Shown one piece after another: positions 26,075 to 33,954 of a DNA stretch of 64,000 bases. The stretch is from Pyxidicoccus trucidator. GTDB taxonomy: Bacteria > Myxococcota > Myxococcia > Myxococcales > Myxococcaceae. The stretch's first letter is position 1. The number at the start of each line of letters is the position of its first letter. Where the stretch lies: contig NZ_JAAIXZ010000035.1 in NCBI RefSeq assembly GCF_010894435.1, positions 1 through 64,000 of the forward strand. Direction: 5' to 3'. Under the pieces are notes generated by a model that ran no database searches, was not told the DNA's origin, and was given only the letters and a program-made list of their open reading frames with translations. Both the position numbers and the translations under genes were made by a program.

Positions 26075-26157
26075 TGAAACATGAACCAGGCTTCACTTTT
26101 CAGCGTCACGACGGCTCATGGTGCGCTGCGTCGGGAGCATGGGTGAAACATGAACCA
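26075..26157. repeat. 14-bp direct repeat in the esterase upstream region
   Basis: TGAAACATGAACCA occurs at 26075-26088 and 26144-26157, 69 bases apart. The flanks are also similar (GCGTCG... before and TTCA after). It could be a paired regulator site or a short duplication. Confidence 0.5.
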
Positions 26158-26165
26158 CCATTCAG

Positions 26166-26849
26166 CTACCGGCGGACCATCACCTCGTCGAGGGACTTCT
26201 TGCCGAGGTCCGGCACCCGTGCGCCCGGGGCGGGGTAGCCCACCGGCAGCACCGCGAAGGCGCGCTCGTTCTCCGGGCGCCCCAGCACCTCGCGCAGGAA
26301 GCCCATGGGCGAGGGCGTGTGCGTCAGCGTCGCCAGCCCCGCCTGCGTCAGCGCCGCGATGAGGAAGCCCACCGCGATGCCCACCGACTCCTGCACGTAG
26401 TAGTGCTTCACCTTCTTCACGCCGCCCTCCGGCAACTGCTTCACGCCGTAGACCTGCTCGAAGACGACGATGATGGCCGGCGCGTCCGTGAAGTGCGGCT
26501 TCTGCCAGTCCGTGCCCAGTGGGGCGAGCGCCTCCAGCCACTCCTCGCTCATCCGGCGCTCGTAGGACTCACGCTCCTCGGCCTCGGCCGCCTCGCGCAG
26601 CTTGGCCTTCAGCGCCGGGTCCGTCACCACGACGAAGGTCCACGGCTGCTGGTTGGCGCCGCTCGGTGCGGCCGCCGCGCAGGCGATGGCGTCCTCCATC
26701 ACCCCGTTAGGAATGGGTCTCGAGGCGAAGTGGCGCACCGAGCGCCGCAGCGCCATGGACTCGAGGAAGGCCTTCGCGCGCTCTCGAGAATCGGCGGGGG
26801 AGAGGTAGGGCCACCGCAGGGGGACAAAGGGGTACTCGTTCGCTGCCAT
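26166..26849 (-). CDS. Nitroreductase of the iodotyrosine deiodinase-like type
   Basis: This encodes about 227 residues, an FMN-dependent nitroreductase fold. Visible family blocks are ALRRSVRHFASRPIP (FMN phosphate binding), AAPSGANQQPWTFVVV (FMN loop), EEREESYERRMSEEWLEALAPLGTDW, and KHYYVQESVGIAVGFLIAALTQAGLATLTHTPSPMGFLREVLGRPENE with the ending VPDLGKKSLDEV. The order and the ESYERRMSEEW active-site lid match bacterial relatives of iodotyrosine deiodinase more closely than classic NfsB. The real substrate may be a halophenol or another quinone-type aromatic. Start ATG is well placed. Confidence 0.82.
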   Translation of the reverse strand: MAANEYPFVPLRWPYLSPADSRERAKAFLESMALRRSVRHFASRPIPNGVMEDAIACAAAAPSGANQQPWTFVVVTDPALKAKLREAAEAEERESYERRMSEEWLEALAPLGTDWQKPHFTDAPAIIVVFEQVYGVKQLPEGGVKKVKHYYVQESVGIAVGFLIAALTQAGLATLTHTPSPMGFLREVLGRPENERAFAVLPVGYPAPGARVPDLGKKSLDEVMVRR

Positions 26850-26939
26850 GACGACGGACTCCGGATGCTCACGGGAGAGGGACGGGCTGTGAGGCCCGAC
26901 TTTCGCTCCCGGATGCCGTGCCGTGAAGTGCCTTGCCGG

Positions 26940-27905
26940 CTACCGGGCGTTGCGCTCGGCTGCCAGGCGCTCGGCTACGTCCAGCACCTTCGCCTCCACG
27001 CACACAGAGTCCAGGTGGTTCGCTTCCACCAGGCCCGTGGGGCTCGTGACATTCACCTCGGTGAGGTAGTCCCCGAGCACGTCGATGCCCACCAGCAGCA
27101 GCCCGCGCCTGCGGAGCTCGGGCTTCAGCCGCTCGCAGATCTCCAGGTCCCTGGGAGTGAGCACCGCCTTCCGGGGAAGGCCGCCAGCGGCCATGTTGCC
27201 CCGGTGGTCGTCCTCGGAGGGCACGCGCAGCACGCCGCCCACCGGCTCGCCGTCCACCAGGAGGATGCGCTTGTCGCCCAGGCGGCTCTCCGGGATGTAC
27301 GCCTGCGCCACGACGGCCTCGCGACCGCCCGAGGTGAGCAGCTCCACCGCGGAGCGCGCGTTCCGGTCCGTGGGCGACAGGAAGAGGATGCCCTTGCCGC
27401 CGAAGCCGTCGATGGGCTTGAGGATGGTGCCCTGCGCATTGCGGGCAATGAAGTCCATCAGCACCGGGAGCTCGCGGGTGATGCGCGTGTCCGGCATCAG
27501 GTCCGGGTAGCGCAGCGCGAAGAGCTTCTCGTTGGCGTCGCGGATGCCGGCCGGGTGGTTGATGAAGGCGGGCGCCCGGTCTCCGCACAGCTCCACCAGC
27601 TGCGTGGCGTGGAGGAACTCCGTGTCCACCGGCGGGTCCTTGCGCATGAACAGCACGTCCAGCGTGGACAGGGGATGCGCCGCCTCGTCGAGCACGTCGA
27701 AGTGCCGTCCCTGCTCCGCGCGCACCGTGACGTGGCGCATGCGCGCCTCCGCGCAGGTGCCGTTGAAGCGCAGCCAGCCCTGCTCGAAGTAGCGCACCTG
27801 GTGGCCACGCTTCTGGGCCTCCTGCATCAGCGCGAACGTGGAGTCGTGGTTCACCCGCACCATCTCGAGCGGGTCCATCAGGAAGCCAATGTTGAGCGCG
27901 GCCAT
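26940..27905 (-). CDS. gshB: Glutathione synthetase
   Basis: This encodes about 321 residues, the usual GshB length. It catalyses ATP-dependent joining of gamma-glutamylcysteine and glycine. The start MAALNIGFLMDPLEMVRVNHDSTFALMQEAQKRGH matches the family opening (MDP...DSTFALM..A..RGH). ATP-grasp motifs LKPIDGFGGKGILFL, YIPESRLGDKRILLVDGEPVGGVLRVP, HRGNMAAGG and GIDVLGDYLTEVNVTSPTG are all present. gshA is not next to it. The start lies just outside the kinase stop. Confidence 0.93.
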   Translation of the reverse strand: MAALNIGFLMDPLEMVRVNHDSTFALMQEAQKRGHQVRYFEQGWLRFNGTCAEARMRHVTVRAEQGRHFDVLDEAAHPLSTLDVLFMRKDPPVDTEFLHATQLVELCGDRAPAFINHPAGIRDANEKLFALRYPDLMPDTRITRELPVLMDFIARNAQGTILKPIDGFGGKGILFLSPTDRNARSAVELLTSGGREAVVAQAYIPESRLGDKRILLVDGEPVGGVLRVPSEDDHRGNMAAGGLPRKAVLTPRDLEICERLKPELRRRGLLLVGIDVLGDYLTEVNVTSPTGLVEANHLDSVCVEAKVLDVAERLAAERNAR

Positions 27906-27983
27906 GCAGTCCGGGGAGAAAGTTGGGGCCGCGAGGATAGCGGAGGACGCCTCCGGGTGCCCCTCATTCCCTTCCCTACGACC

Positions 27984-29723
27984 TCACCCTTCGGGAATCG
28001 CCGTGAGCGCCAGGCGAAGCTTCTCCGTCTTGCCGGGCTCGATGGGCACCGACAGCCGGCGATGCTTCCCGTCAGGTCCGACGATGACGAGCTTGTTCTC
28101 ACCCACCGGCAGCGCCACGTTGAACATCGGCGTGCGCCCCAGCCTCTTCTCCAGCTTCTTCTTCTTGCCGGACAGGTACACTTCCGCATCCGGCGTCACC
28201 ACGAGCGTCAACTTCCCCTTGCCCCGCACCACGGGCTCGGAGCCCCGCTCCGGCTTCGTCCCATCCCCGTCCTTGTCCTCCCGCACCGGCGGAGACGGCT
28301 CCACCTTCACCTGCGCCACCGCCGTGCCCCCGTCCGTGCCCGGCTCCCGGTAGACGGGGAGCTGGGGGCCATCCTGGAACGTGCGCAATTCCTCGGGCTC
28401 CGGCACGGGCTCCACCGTCGCGTTCAGCACCTGCGACAGGCGCCAAGCTCCGAAGCCTCCGCCCACGACGATGGCCAGCAGCACCAGCCCCCACAGCACG
28501 TTCGCCAGCTTCGACGGCTTGCGCTCCGTCTCCGCCGTGTCCGCCACCATGGCCGGCTGCTTCCCCGTCGCCCGTGCCCGGCGCGACGGCTTGCGCGGCA
28601 CCGCGGACACGCCGTTCTGCGGCGTGGACTCATCCACCCGCTCCGGCAGGTACGGCCCGTCATCGGCCCGCAGCGCCCGCTTCGCCTTGTCCACCATGGA
28701 GCTGTTGGCCGTGCCCTCCGCGCTCTCCAGCAGCGAGCGCGTGGCCGCCATCCGCTCGGCGAACAGCTCCTTCATCATCGACGCCCGGTGGTCCGAGTCC
28801 ATCAGCAGCCGCCCACCGGCTGCCTCAATCGCCCGTGCCATGTCCCGGCCGTTGAGGAAGCGCTTCTCCCGGCTGCGCTCCAGCGCCTGCATCACCACCT
28901 TGGACACTTCCTCCGGCACGTGCGGCGCCACGTGCGAGGGCCAGGGGATGGGCGCTTCGAGAATCTTCATCATCTCATCGCGCTCGTTCTTGCCCGCGAA
29001 CAGGCGCGCCCCGGTGATGAGCTCGTGCAACATCACCCCCACCGAGAACAAGTCACTGCGGCCGTCCAGCTTGTCGCCGCGCACCTGCTCGGGGGACATG
29101 TACCCGGTGGTGCCCTTCACCGTGCCGGCGCTGGTGCGCTCGAGGCTGCCCTTCGCCTTGGCGATGCCGAAGTCCAGCAGCTTCACCACGCCGTCGTACG
29201 TCACCATGACGTTCTTCTGCGCGACGTCGCGGTGGATGACGGGGCTGGGCTCGCCCGAGGCCGCGGTGAAGGTGTGCGCGTAGTGCAGCGCCATGCAGAC
29301 GTCGCGTGCCACCGACAGCGTGAAGCCGATGGGCATCTGCTGCTTCTTGCGCAGGCACCCGCCCGTAATCTGGTTCAGGTTCTGCCCGGCGATGAACTCC
29401 ATGGCCAGGTAGAGCCCGTCGTCTTCCTGCCCCAGGTCGAACACCTGGGCGATGTTGGGGTGGTTGAAGGCCGCGGTGATGCGGGCCTCGTCCAGGAACA
29501 TGCGCTCGAACTGCTCGTTGTCGCGCACGTCCGGGAGGATGCGCTTGATGACCACGTACTTGCGGAAGCCGCCCGGCCCCGAGGTGAAGCCGAGGAACAG
29601 CTCGGCCATGCCCCCTACGGAGAGCTGGGTGACGACCTCGTACTTCCCGATGCGCTCGCCCCGATACAAGTCGATGGGGAAATCCTCCGCCCGCGCCCCG
29701 CTCCCGGGGACCGTCACCGGCAC
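27984..29723 (-). CDS. Eukaryotic-type Ser/Thr protein kinase with transmembrane and PEGA-like tail
   Basis: This encodes about 579 residues; I took GTG 29723, but no clear ribosome site supports any start and the frame is open back to a TTG at 29825. The kinase domain has VGGMAELFLGF, VIKRI (ATP Lys), HRDVAQKNVMV (catalytic loop), DFGIAKAKG and GYMSPEQVRG. All catalytic residues are present. After a linker (basic RKPSRRARATGKQ) a single membrane helix (LANVLWGLVLLAIVVGGGFGAWRL) is followed by an acidic Pro-rich linker and a PEGA-like module (KLTLVVTPDAEVYLSGKKKKLEKRLGRTPMFNVALPVGENKLVIVGPDGKHRRL). This layout, cytoplasmic kinase and exported sensor, is frequent in myxobacteria. Confidence 0.85.
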   Translation of the reverse strand: MPVTVPGSGARAEDFPIDLYRGERIGKYEVVTQLSVGGMAELFLGFTSGPGGFRKYVVIKRILPDVRDNEQFERMFLDEARITAAFNHPNIAQVFDLGQEDDGLYLAMEFIAGQNLNQITGGCLRKKQQMPIGFTLSVARDVCMALHYAHTFTAASGEPSPVIHRDVAQKNVMVTYDGVVKLLDFGIAKAKGSLERTSAGTVKGTTGYMSPEQVRGDKLDGRSDLFSVGVMLHELITGARLFAGKNERDEMMKILEAPIPWPSHVAPHVPEEVSKVVMQALERSREKRFLNGRDMARAIEAAGGRLLMDSDHRASMMKELFAERMAATRSLLESAEGTANSSMVDKAKRALRADDGPYLPERVDESTPQNGVSAVPRKPSRRARATGKQPAMVADTAETERKPSKLANVLWGLVLLAIVVGGGFGAWRLSQVLNATVEPVPEPEELRTFQDGPQLPVYREPGTDGGTAVAQVKVEPSPPVREDKDGDGTKPERGSEPVVRGKGKLTLVVTPDAEVYLSGKKKKLEKRLGRTPMFNVALPVGENKLVIVGPDGKHRRLSVPIEPGKTEKLRLALTAIPEG

Positions 29724-30083
29724 AGACGATAACAGGCTTGTGCGGGGCGGACGTCCCGTGACATTTCGCCGCCACCCCCCGTGGCTCCCGAATCCCCCGG
29801 GCTCCTGTGGACGGCCTGTGGACAAGGGGGGTGGGGTTGTGGAGAAGCGGGGGCGTGGATCAACACCTGTGGGAGGCCGGGGGAAACCTCCAACTTACCC
29901 ACATGTAGCAGGGAGCAAATTCCTCAGTCATCCCGCGAGCTTGCTGACTTGTCCCCAACTCCGGGCTCCCTGCTTCTACTACCGTTAGATCAATACCTCT
30001 ATGAACCTATAGAAGAAGCAGTCGTCGGCTGGGGACTTCCCCAATGTGGAGTCGCCGCGACAGGGCTGTAGAGTGGCGAACCG
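29724..30083. other. Intergenic region with clustered TGTGGA motifs
   Basis: There is no gene in this 360-bp stretch unless the kinase starts earlier. It contains four 9-mers close to the DnaA box: TGTGGACGG (29806), TGTGGACAA (29817), TGTGGAGAA (29838) and TTACCCACA (29895-29903). An AT-richer segment lies at about 29976-30010 before the next gene. No dnaA gene is near, so origin function is unproven. Confidence 0.4.
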
Positions 30084-30899
30084 GTGCGCGCCCTCTTCCT
30101 CCTGCTCTGGCTGTGCGCGGCTTCGGCCTGGGGCGCGGAGCCGCCGCTGACGCGAGCCGAGCGGGCCTTCGACGCGCTGGAGTTCGACACCGCCGCGGAA
30201 GCCTTCCAGGCGGCCCTGGCTGCCCCTGGGAGCCTCGGGGAGCGGCTGGACGCATGGAGGGGGCTGGCGATGTCCCGCGCCTTCATGGGGCAGCGCCAGG
30301 CCGCCCAGGAGGCCTTCGAGGTTCTGCTGGTGCTGGACCCGGAGGCGCAGGTGCAGGCGTCGCTGGGGCCGAAGATTCGCGCCCCGTTCGAGGCCGCGCG
30401 CAAGGCGCTCCAGGGCCAACGCCCGGTGCTGACGGTGGAGCGCCTGCCGGACGGGCGGGTGGTGGCGACGCTGGACCAGCCTCGGCGGGTGGCGGTGGAG
30501 GTGCTGGTGGCGGTGCGGCTGCCGGGCGCGGCGGGCTTCACCGCGGCGGTGGGAGCTCCGCCCGGGCCGGTGTCGGTGAAGGCGGGCCCGGCGCGCGCGG
30601 TGGAGGCGTATGCGATGGCGAGGGATGCCGGCGGCGCCATCCTGTTCGAGCGGGGCAGCATGCGAGCGCCGCTGCGGTTCGATGCCATGGAGGCACCTCC
30701 GCCGGCGGTGGCGGCGGCTCGTGAGCCGGCCCGTCCCGTCCCGGAGGTGCATGAGGAGGACGGGAGCCGTCCGCTGTGGCCCTTCGTGGTCGGCGGTGTC
30801 GGGCTGGCCGCCGCGGCGGGCGTGGTGCTGGGCGTGGTGCTCAGCCAGCCGGAGCCGCTCGCGCTGCCTGCCGCGGACCGCACGGAGCGGCTGCCATGA
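30084..30899 (+). CDS. Exported TPR-like protein with C-terminal membrane anchor
   Basis: This encodes about 271 residues from a GTG start. A signal peptide (RALFLLLWLCAASAWGAE) is followed by a short TPR-like helical pair (AERAFDALEFDTAAEAFQAALAAPG, RLDAWRGLAMSRAFMGQRQAAQEAFEVLLVLDP). A beta-rich middle (VLTVERLPDGRVVATLDQP, VAVEVLVAVRLPGAAGF) follows, then a single C-terminal helix (LWPFVVGGVGLAAAAGVVLGVVLSQ). The stop overlaps the next gene's ATG (ATGA), so the two are an operon. The layout, exported sensor with a C-terminal anchor, fits a periplasmic receptor; function is otherwise unknown. Confidence 0.7.
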   Translation: MRALFLLLWLCAASAWGAEPPLTRAERAFDALEFDTAAEAFQAALAAPGSLGERLDAWRGLAMSRAFMGQRQAAQEAFEVLLVLDPEAQVQASLGPKIRAPFEAARKALQGQRPVLTVERLPDGRVVATLDQPRRVAVEVLVAVRLPGAAGFTAAVGAPPGPVSVKAGPARAVEAYAMARDAGGAILFERGSMRAPLRFDAMEAPPPAVAAAREPARPVPEVHEEDGSRPLWPFVVGGVGLAAAAGVVLGVVLSQPEPLALPAADRTERLP

Positions 30900-31858
30900 A
30901 CACGAGCTGGGACGGGAGCCGCATCGGCATGGACAGCGAGCGCAGCCGTGGGCGAGCCCCCTCCTTTATATGCCTCTCACGGGTGTGCACCCTGGGCGTG
31001 CTGCTCGGGGTGCTGCTGACGGTGAGCGCCTGCGAGGAGACTCCGGCCCTCGTGGCGCCGGACCTGTGCGCGAGCGTGGCGTGCCCCGGTGGACAGGCGT
31101 GCGTGGAGGGCCGATGCCTCGCCACCACGTGCCGGGGTGTGGCGTGCGGCACGGGGCAGGTGTGTGAGCAGGGCTCGTGCGTGGAGCCCTCGTGCCTGGG
31201 CGTGACGTGCCAGTCGGGCGAGCGGTGCCGCGACGGCGCCTGCGGGCGTGTGGGCTGTGGCTCCGGCGTGGCGTGCTTCCCGACGGAGCGCTGCGTGGAG
31301 TCCGCGTGTGCGTATGACACGTGCCTGGGCGTCGCCTGCCCGCAGTCCACGGTGTGCCGGCCGGGCGGCGTGTGCCGGAGCATCTCCTGCTCGGGCGACT
31401 TCGACTGCGAGTCGGACGAACGCTGTGGCACCGACGGCCGCTGTGTGCCGACCTCCGGCTGCGCGGCGGTCCTCTGCCCGGCCCAGCAGGTGTGTCGCGA
31501 CGGTGCCTGCTCGGCGCTGGCCTGCACCTCCAGCGCGGACTGCGGCGCGGGCGAGACGTGCCGCGCGGGCACCTGTCTCACGTCCGGTGACGCGTGTGCC
31601 GCGGTGCCCGCGTGCCCCTCCGGCCAGGTGTGCCGCGCGGGTGCGTGCCTGGAGGTGACGTGCGGAGCGGGGCGGTCCTGCCAGGGACTCGAGGGCTGCC
31701 GTTCCGGACGCTGCGAGGGGCCCGTGCGCGGAGAGGCCCAGGGCGTCTCGCCGGCGGCCGCCATCCTTCCGTCCGGCCGGGGCAGTGTGGGCGGAGGCAT
31801 TGGCGGAGGGCCGATGCAGGGTCCGACGCACACGCTCTATCCAGGCGTCGTTCCCTGA
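30896..31858 (+). CDS. Cys-rich repeat lipoprotein
   Basis: This encodes about 320 residues. After a long basic leader the signal LGVLLGVLLTVSAC gives a lipobox Cys. The rest is about nine short repeats with the pattern CxxVxCPxGxxCxxGxC (for example CASVACPGGQACVEGRC, CLGVTCQSGERCRDGAC, CAAVLCPAQQVCRDGAC), each with four Cys, giving a rod of disulfide knots. A Gly/Pro-rich tail ends the protein. ATGA overlap with the upstream gene shows translational coupling. Similar Cys-rich surface lipoproteins are frequent in myxobacteria; the partner is unknown. Confidence 0.75.
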   Translation: MNTSWDGSRIGMDSERSRGRAPSFICLSRVCTLGVLLGVLLTVSACEETPALVAPDLCASVACPGGQACVEGRCLATTCRGVACGTGQVCEQGSCVEPSCLGVTCQSGERCRDGACGRVGCGSGVACFPTERCVESACAYDTCLGVACPQSTVCRPGGVCRSISCSGDFDCESDERCGTDGRCVPTSGCAAVLCPAQQVCRDGACSALACTSSADCGAGETCRAGTCLTSGDACAAVPACPSGQVCRAGACLEVTCGAGRSCQGLEGCRSGRCEGPVRGEAQGVSPAAAILPSGRGSVGGGIGGGPMQGPTHTLYPGVVP

Positions 31859-31874
31859 GCGGGAAGCCTCGCGC

Positions 31875-32171
31875 TCATGTGAGTGCGGCGCGCAGGCGGT
31901 CCAGCAGGTGGGGCAGGCGGTGCAGCAGCTCGCGGTCCATGTTCTCCAGCGCGCCGCGCAGGATGGCGAGGTCATCCGGCTCGCGCTCCGCGTTCGCCAT
32001 GCGCTGCAGGCCGCGCAGGCGCAGGTTGCGCTGCACCAGGCTGTCCAGCGTCTCCTCCAGCTCGTCGGCCAGCTCCGCGTCCAGGTCGAGGTCTCGGCCA
32101 ATCAGCTCTCGAAGCTGTTCGACCAGGTAGGTCAGGTCCCAGGATTCTTCGTATCCGGCCCGGCGTGACAT
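31875..32171 (-). CDS. Small helical hypothetical protein
   Basis: This encodes about 98 residues, predicted all alpha: YLVEQLRELIGRDLDLDAELADELEETLDSLVQRNLRLRGLQRMANAEREPDDLAILRGALENMDRELLHRLPHLLDRLRAAL. It is acidic with regularly spaced Leu, so a helical bundle or coiled interaction is likely. It lies just downstream of another unknown small gene in the same direction. No domain recognised. Confidence 0.5.
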   Translation of the reverse strand: MSRRAGYEESWDLTYLVEQLRELIGRDLDLDAELADELEETLDSLVQRNLRLRGLQRMANAEREPDDLAILRGALENMDRELLHRLPHLLDRLRAALT

Positions 32172-32204
32172 CTCAGAGAGACTCGTGGTGGCGGAGCACC
32201 GGGT

Positions 32205-32498
32205 TCAGGCCAGCGCCCGGGCGCGGACCAGCCCGGCGAGCGTGAGGCGCGAGCGCGTCGGGTCCAACTCCACGCTCACCTGACAGCCCGCCAGGTCCAG
32301 GCGCAGCGTGTAGGGTGAGGCGGAGGGAAGCAGGCTGCGCTCCTGCTGCGCCAGGGCGGCCATGCGGAAGAGCTCGGCCAGCAGCTCCTGCCGGGCCTCC
32401 GCCGGCAACCCATCCACCGTGGCCTGAAGTCCACGTGGGATGAGCACGGTGAAGGCCTGGGACGACTGAGCGGCGCCAGCGGAATCGGCGGAGATCAT
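32205..32498 (-). CDS. Small hypothetical protein
   Basis: This encodes about 97 residues if the ATG at 32498 is used (MISADSAGAAQSSQAFTV); a GTG at 32597 would add 33 residues. The middle (LPAEARQELLAELFRMAALAQQERSLLPSASPYTLRLDLAGCQVSVELDPTRSRL) resembles a short helix followed by beta strands. It precedes the 98-residue gene by 33 bases, so they may be co-transcribed. Function unknown and start uncertain. Confidence 0.45.
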   Translation of the reverse strand: MISADSAGAAQSSQAFTVLIPRGLQATVDGLPAEARQELLAELFRMAALAQQERSLLPSASPYTLRLDLAGCQVSVELDPTRSRLTLAGLVRARALA

Positions 32499-32698
32499 GT
32501 CCCACGCCAGTTGCCAGAACCGTACCCCCGTGCAGTCCAGCCATTCCGCGCGGTTGCGAAGACTCGTGACGGACGCACCTGAAAAAATCACCGGCACGTC
32601 CAGCTACAACCCTGAAGTGTTTGAAGTCTCCACTGTCGCGGGAAGTAGGAGGGCGCGCCTCGTCATTCGCGTGTGCACGCCCCTCGCTTCGGAGTGCC

Positions 32699-33793
32699 TC
32701 AGGGGATGCGGCAGCAGATGGCGTACGCGGTGGGCGCCGGGGGATTCGAGCCGCTGTTGCGGCAGCGGTAGCCCGGGCCTCCCGTGGACGTGGCGCCGCT
32801 CTCGACGGTGAGTCCGGTGGGCATGAAGGCGACGCCGGGAGCGATGTCCAGGCCGGTGCAGCCGCCGCCGGTGAGCACCTCGTTGGCGGCACACCACGCG
32901 ACGGAGTTGCCGCTGTCCCCCGCGTCATTGCCCGTGGCCTGACGGTGGGTGCACGTCAGCGAGGGCCTCGCATGCGAGTGGTCCGCGCGGGCCGCGATGC
33001 GCTGGGTGCCATTCGCTCCGCCCGAGCTGGAGAAATTGACGCTCACGGTGGCGGGAGTGCCAGCGCTGACGTTCAACCCGTCCCCGAAGGAGGGGGCCGC
33101 GTCCAGCTTCGCCTTGTCCGCGACCGACATGAAGCCCGCGGCCGTCGCGTTGGCCGCAGCGTGCGCGTGGTCCGAGCGGGCCGCGACGCGGGCCGTGCCG
33201 TTGGTGCCGCCCGAGGTCGGGAAGCTGACGCGCACGGTGAGGGGCGTGCCCGTGGCGCTGAGGCCGTCGCTGTAGGTGGGCTCGGGCTCATCCAGCTTCG
33301 CCTTGTCCGCGGCGGACAGGAAGCCGGCCGTCGAGGGCGTGGCCGTCGGGTGGCCGTGGGTGGCGCTGGCGAAGGTGGCGGCGGCACGGCCCTCCAGGCG
33401 CTGGCTGTCCTGGGCGCGCAGGGCGAAGGGCACGGAGGCCATCTGCAGGCGCGGGGTGAGCTCCGACTGGCCGGTGAGCGCGACGCCCAGGTAGAGGGCG
33501 CTGCCGTCGGCCAGGTCGTACCGGAGCGGCAGCGCGGAGCCGAGCACCACGGCGTAATACCCGTTCGTCACGGTGACGGCGGGGTGACGCTCCTGCCACA
33601 GCGGGCTGCCGCCCGTGGAGGTGGCGTAGAGGGAGAAGGTGAGGTCCTGGGGCGTGCTCTCCGGGGTGCCGTCCGCGCGCACCAGGCGGCCCTGGAAGGA
33701 GAGGGTGCGGGGCACGTCGTCCGCGGCGCGGGAGACGGGCGCGGCCAGCAGGACGAGCACGGCGAGCGCGAGGGCGGGGCGGAGGGCGGACAT
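32699..33793 (-). CDS. Exported tail-fibre-like repeat protein
   Basis: This encodes about 364 residues with a signal peptide (MSALRPALALAVLVLLAAPVSRA). An N-terminal beta domain (RTLSFQGRLVRADGTPESTPQDLTFSLYAT ... GYYAVVLG) precedes repeats GFLSAADKAKLD and GFMSVADKAKLD, each followed by a FPTSGGTNGTARVAARSDHAHA-type unit. These are the repeat style of phage tail fibres and their bacterial homologues. The C-terminal 90 residues hold six Cys and could be a binding head. It could be a surface adhesin; phage origin is not needed to explain it. Confidence 0.65.
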   Translation of the reverse strand: MSALRPALALAVLVLLAAPVSRAADDVPRTLSFQGRLVRADGTPESTPQDLTFSLYATSTGGSPLWQERHPAVTVTNGYYAVVLGSALPLRYDLADGSALYLGVALTGQSELTPRLQMASVPFALRAQDSQRLEGRAAATFASATHGHPTATPSTAGFLSAADKAKLDEPEPTYSDGLSATGTPLTVRVSFPTSGGTNGTARVAARSDHAHAAANATAAGFMSVADKAKLDAAPSFGDGLNVSAGTPATVSVNFSSSGGANGTQRIAARADHSHARPSLTCTHRQATGNDAGDSGNSVAWCAANEVLTGGGCTGLDIAPGVAFMPTGLTVESGATSTGGPGYRCRNSGSNPPAPTAYAICCRIP

Positions 33794-33954
33794 GGAGACA
33801 GCTCCAGGTGGGAGGCGGCGCGCAGTCTACAGGGTGGACCGTTCAGCAGCCGAAAGGGGGTATGCGGCTGGCGGACAGCGGCCGCGCTTCCAGGGTGCCC
33901 CCCTCGCATCCTTGCCGCGCGGGGGCTATACGCGACGTCTCCGGGGAGGCACCC

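Noticed and set aside
26319..29732. 1137-residue plus-strand open frame over nitroreductase, gshB and the kinase
   Set aside because: It is His/Arg-rich and spans three recognisable genes on the other strand, so it is GC-driven noise.
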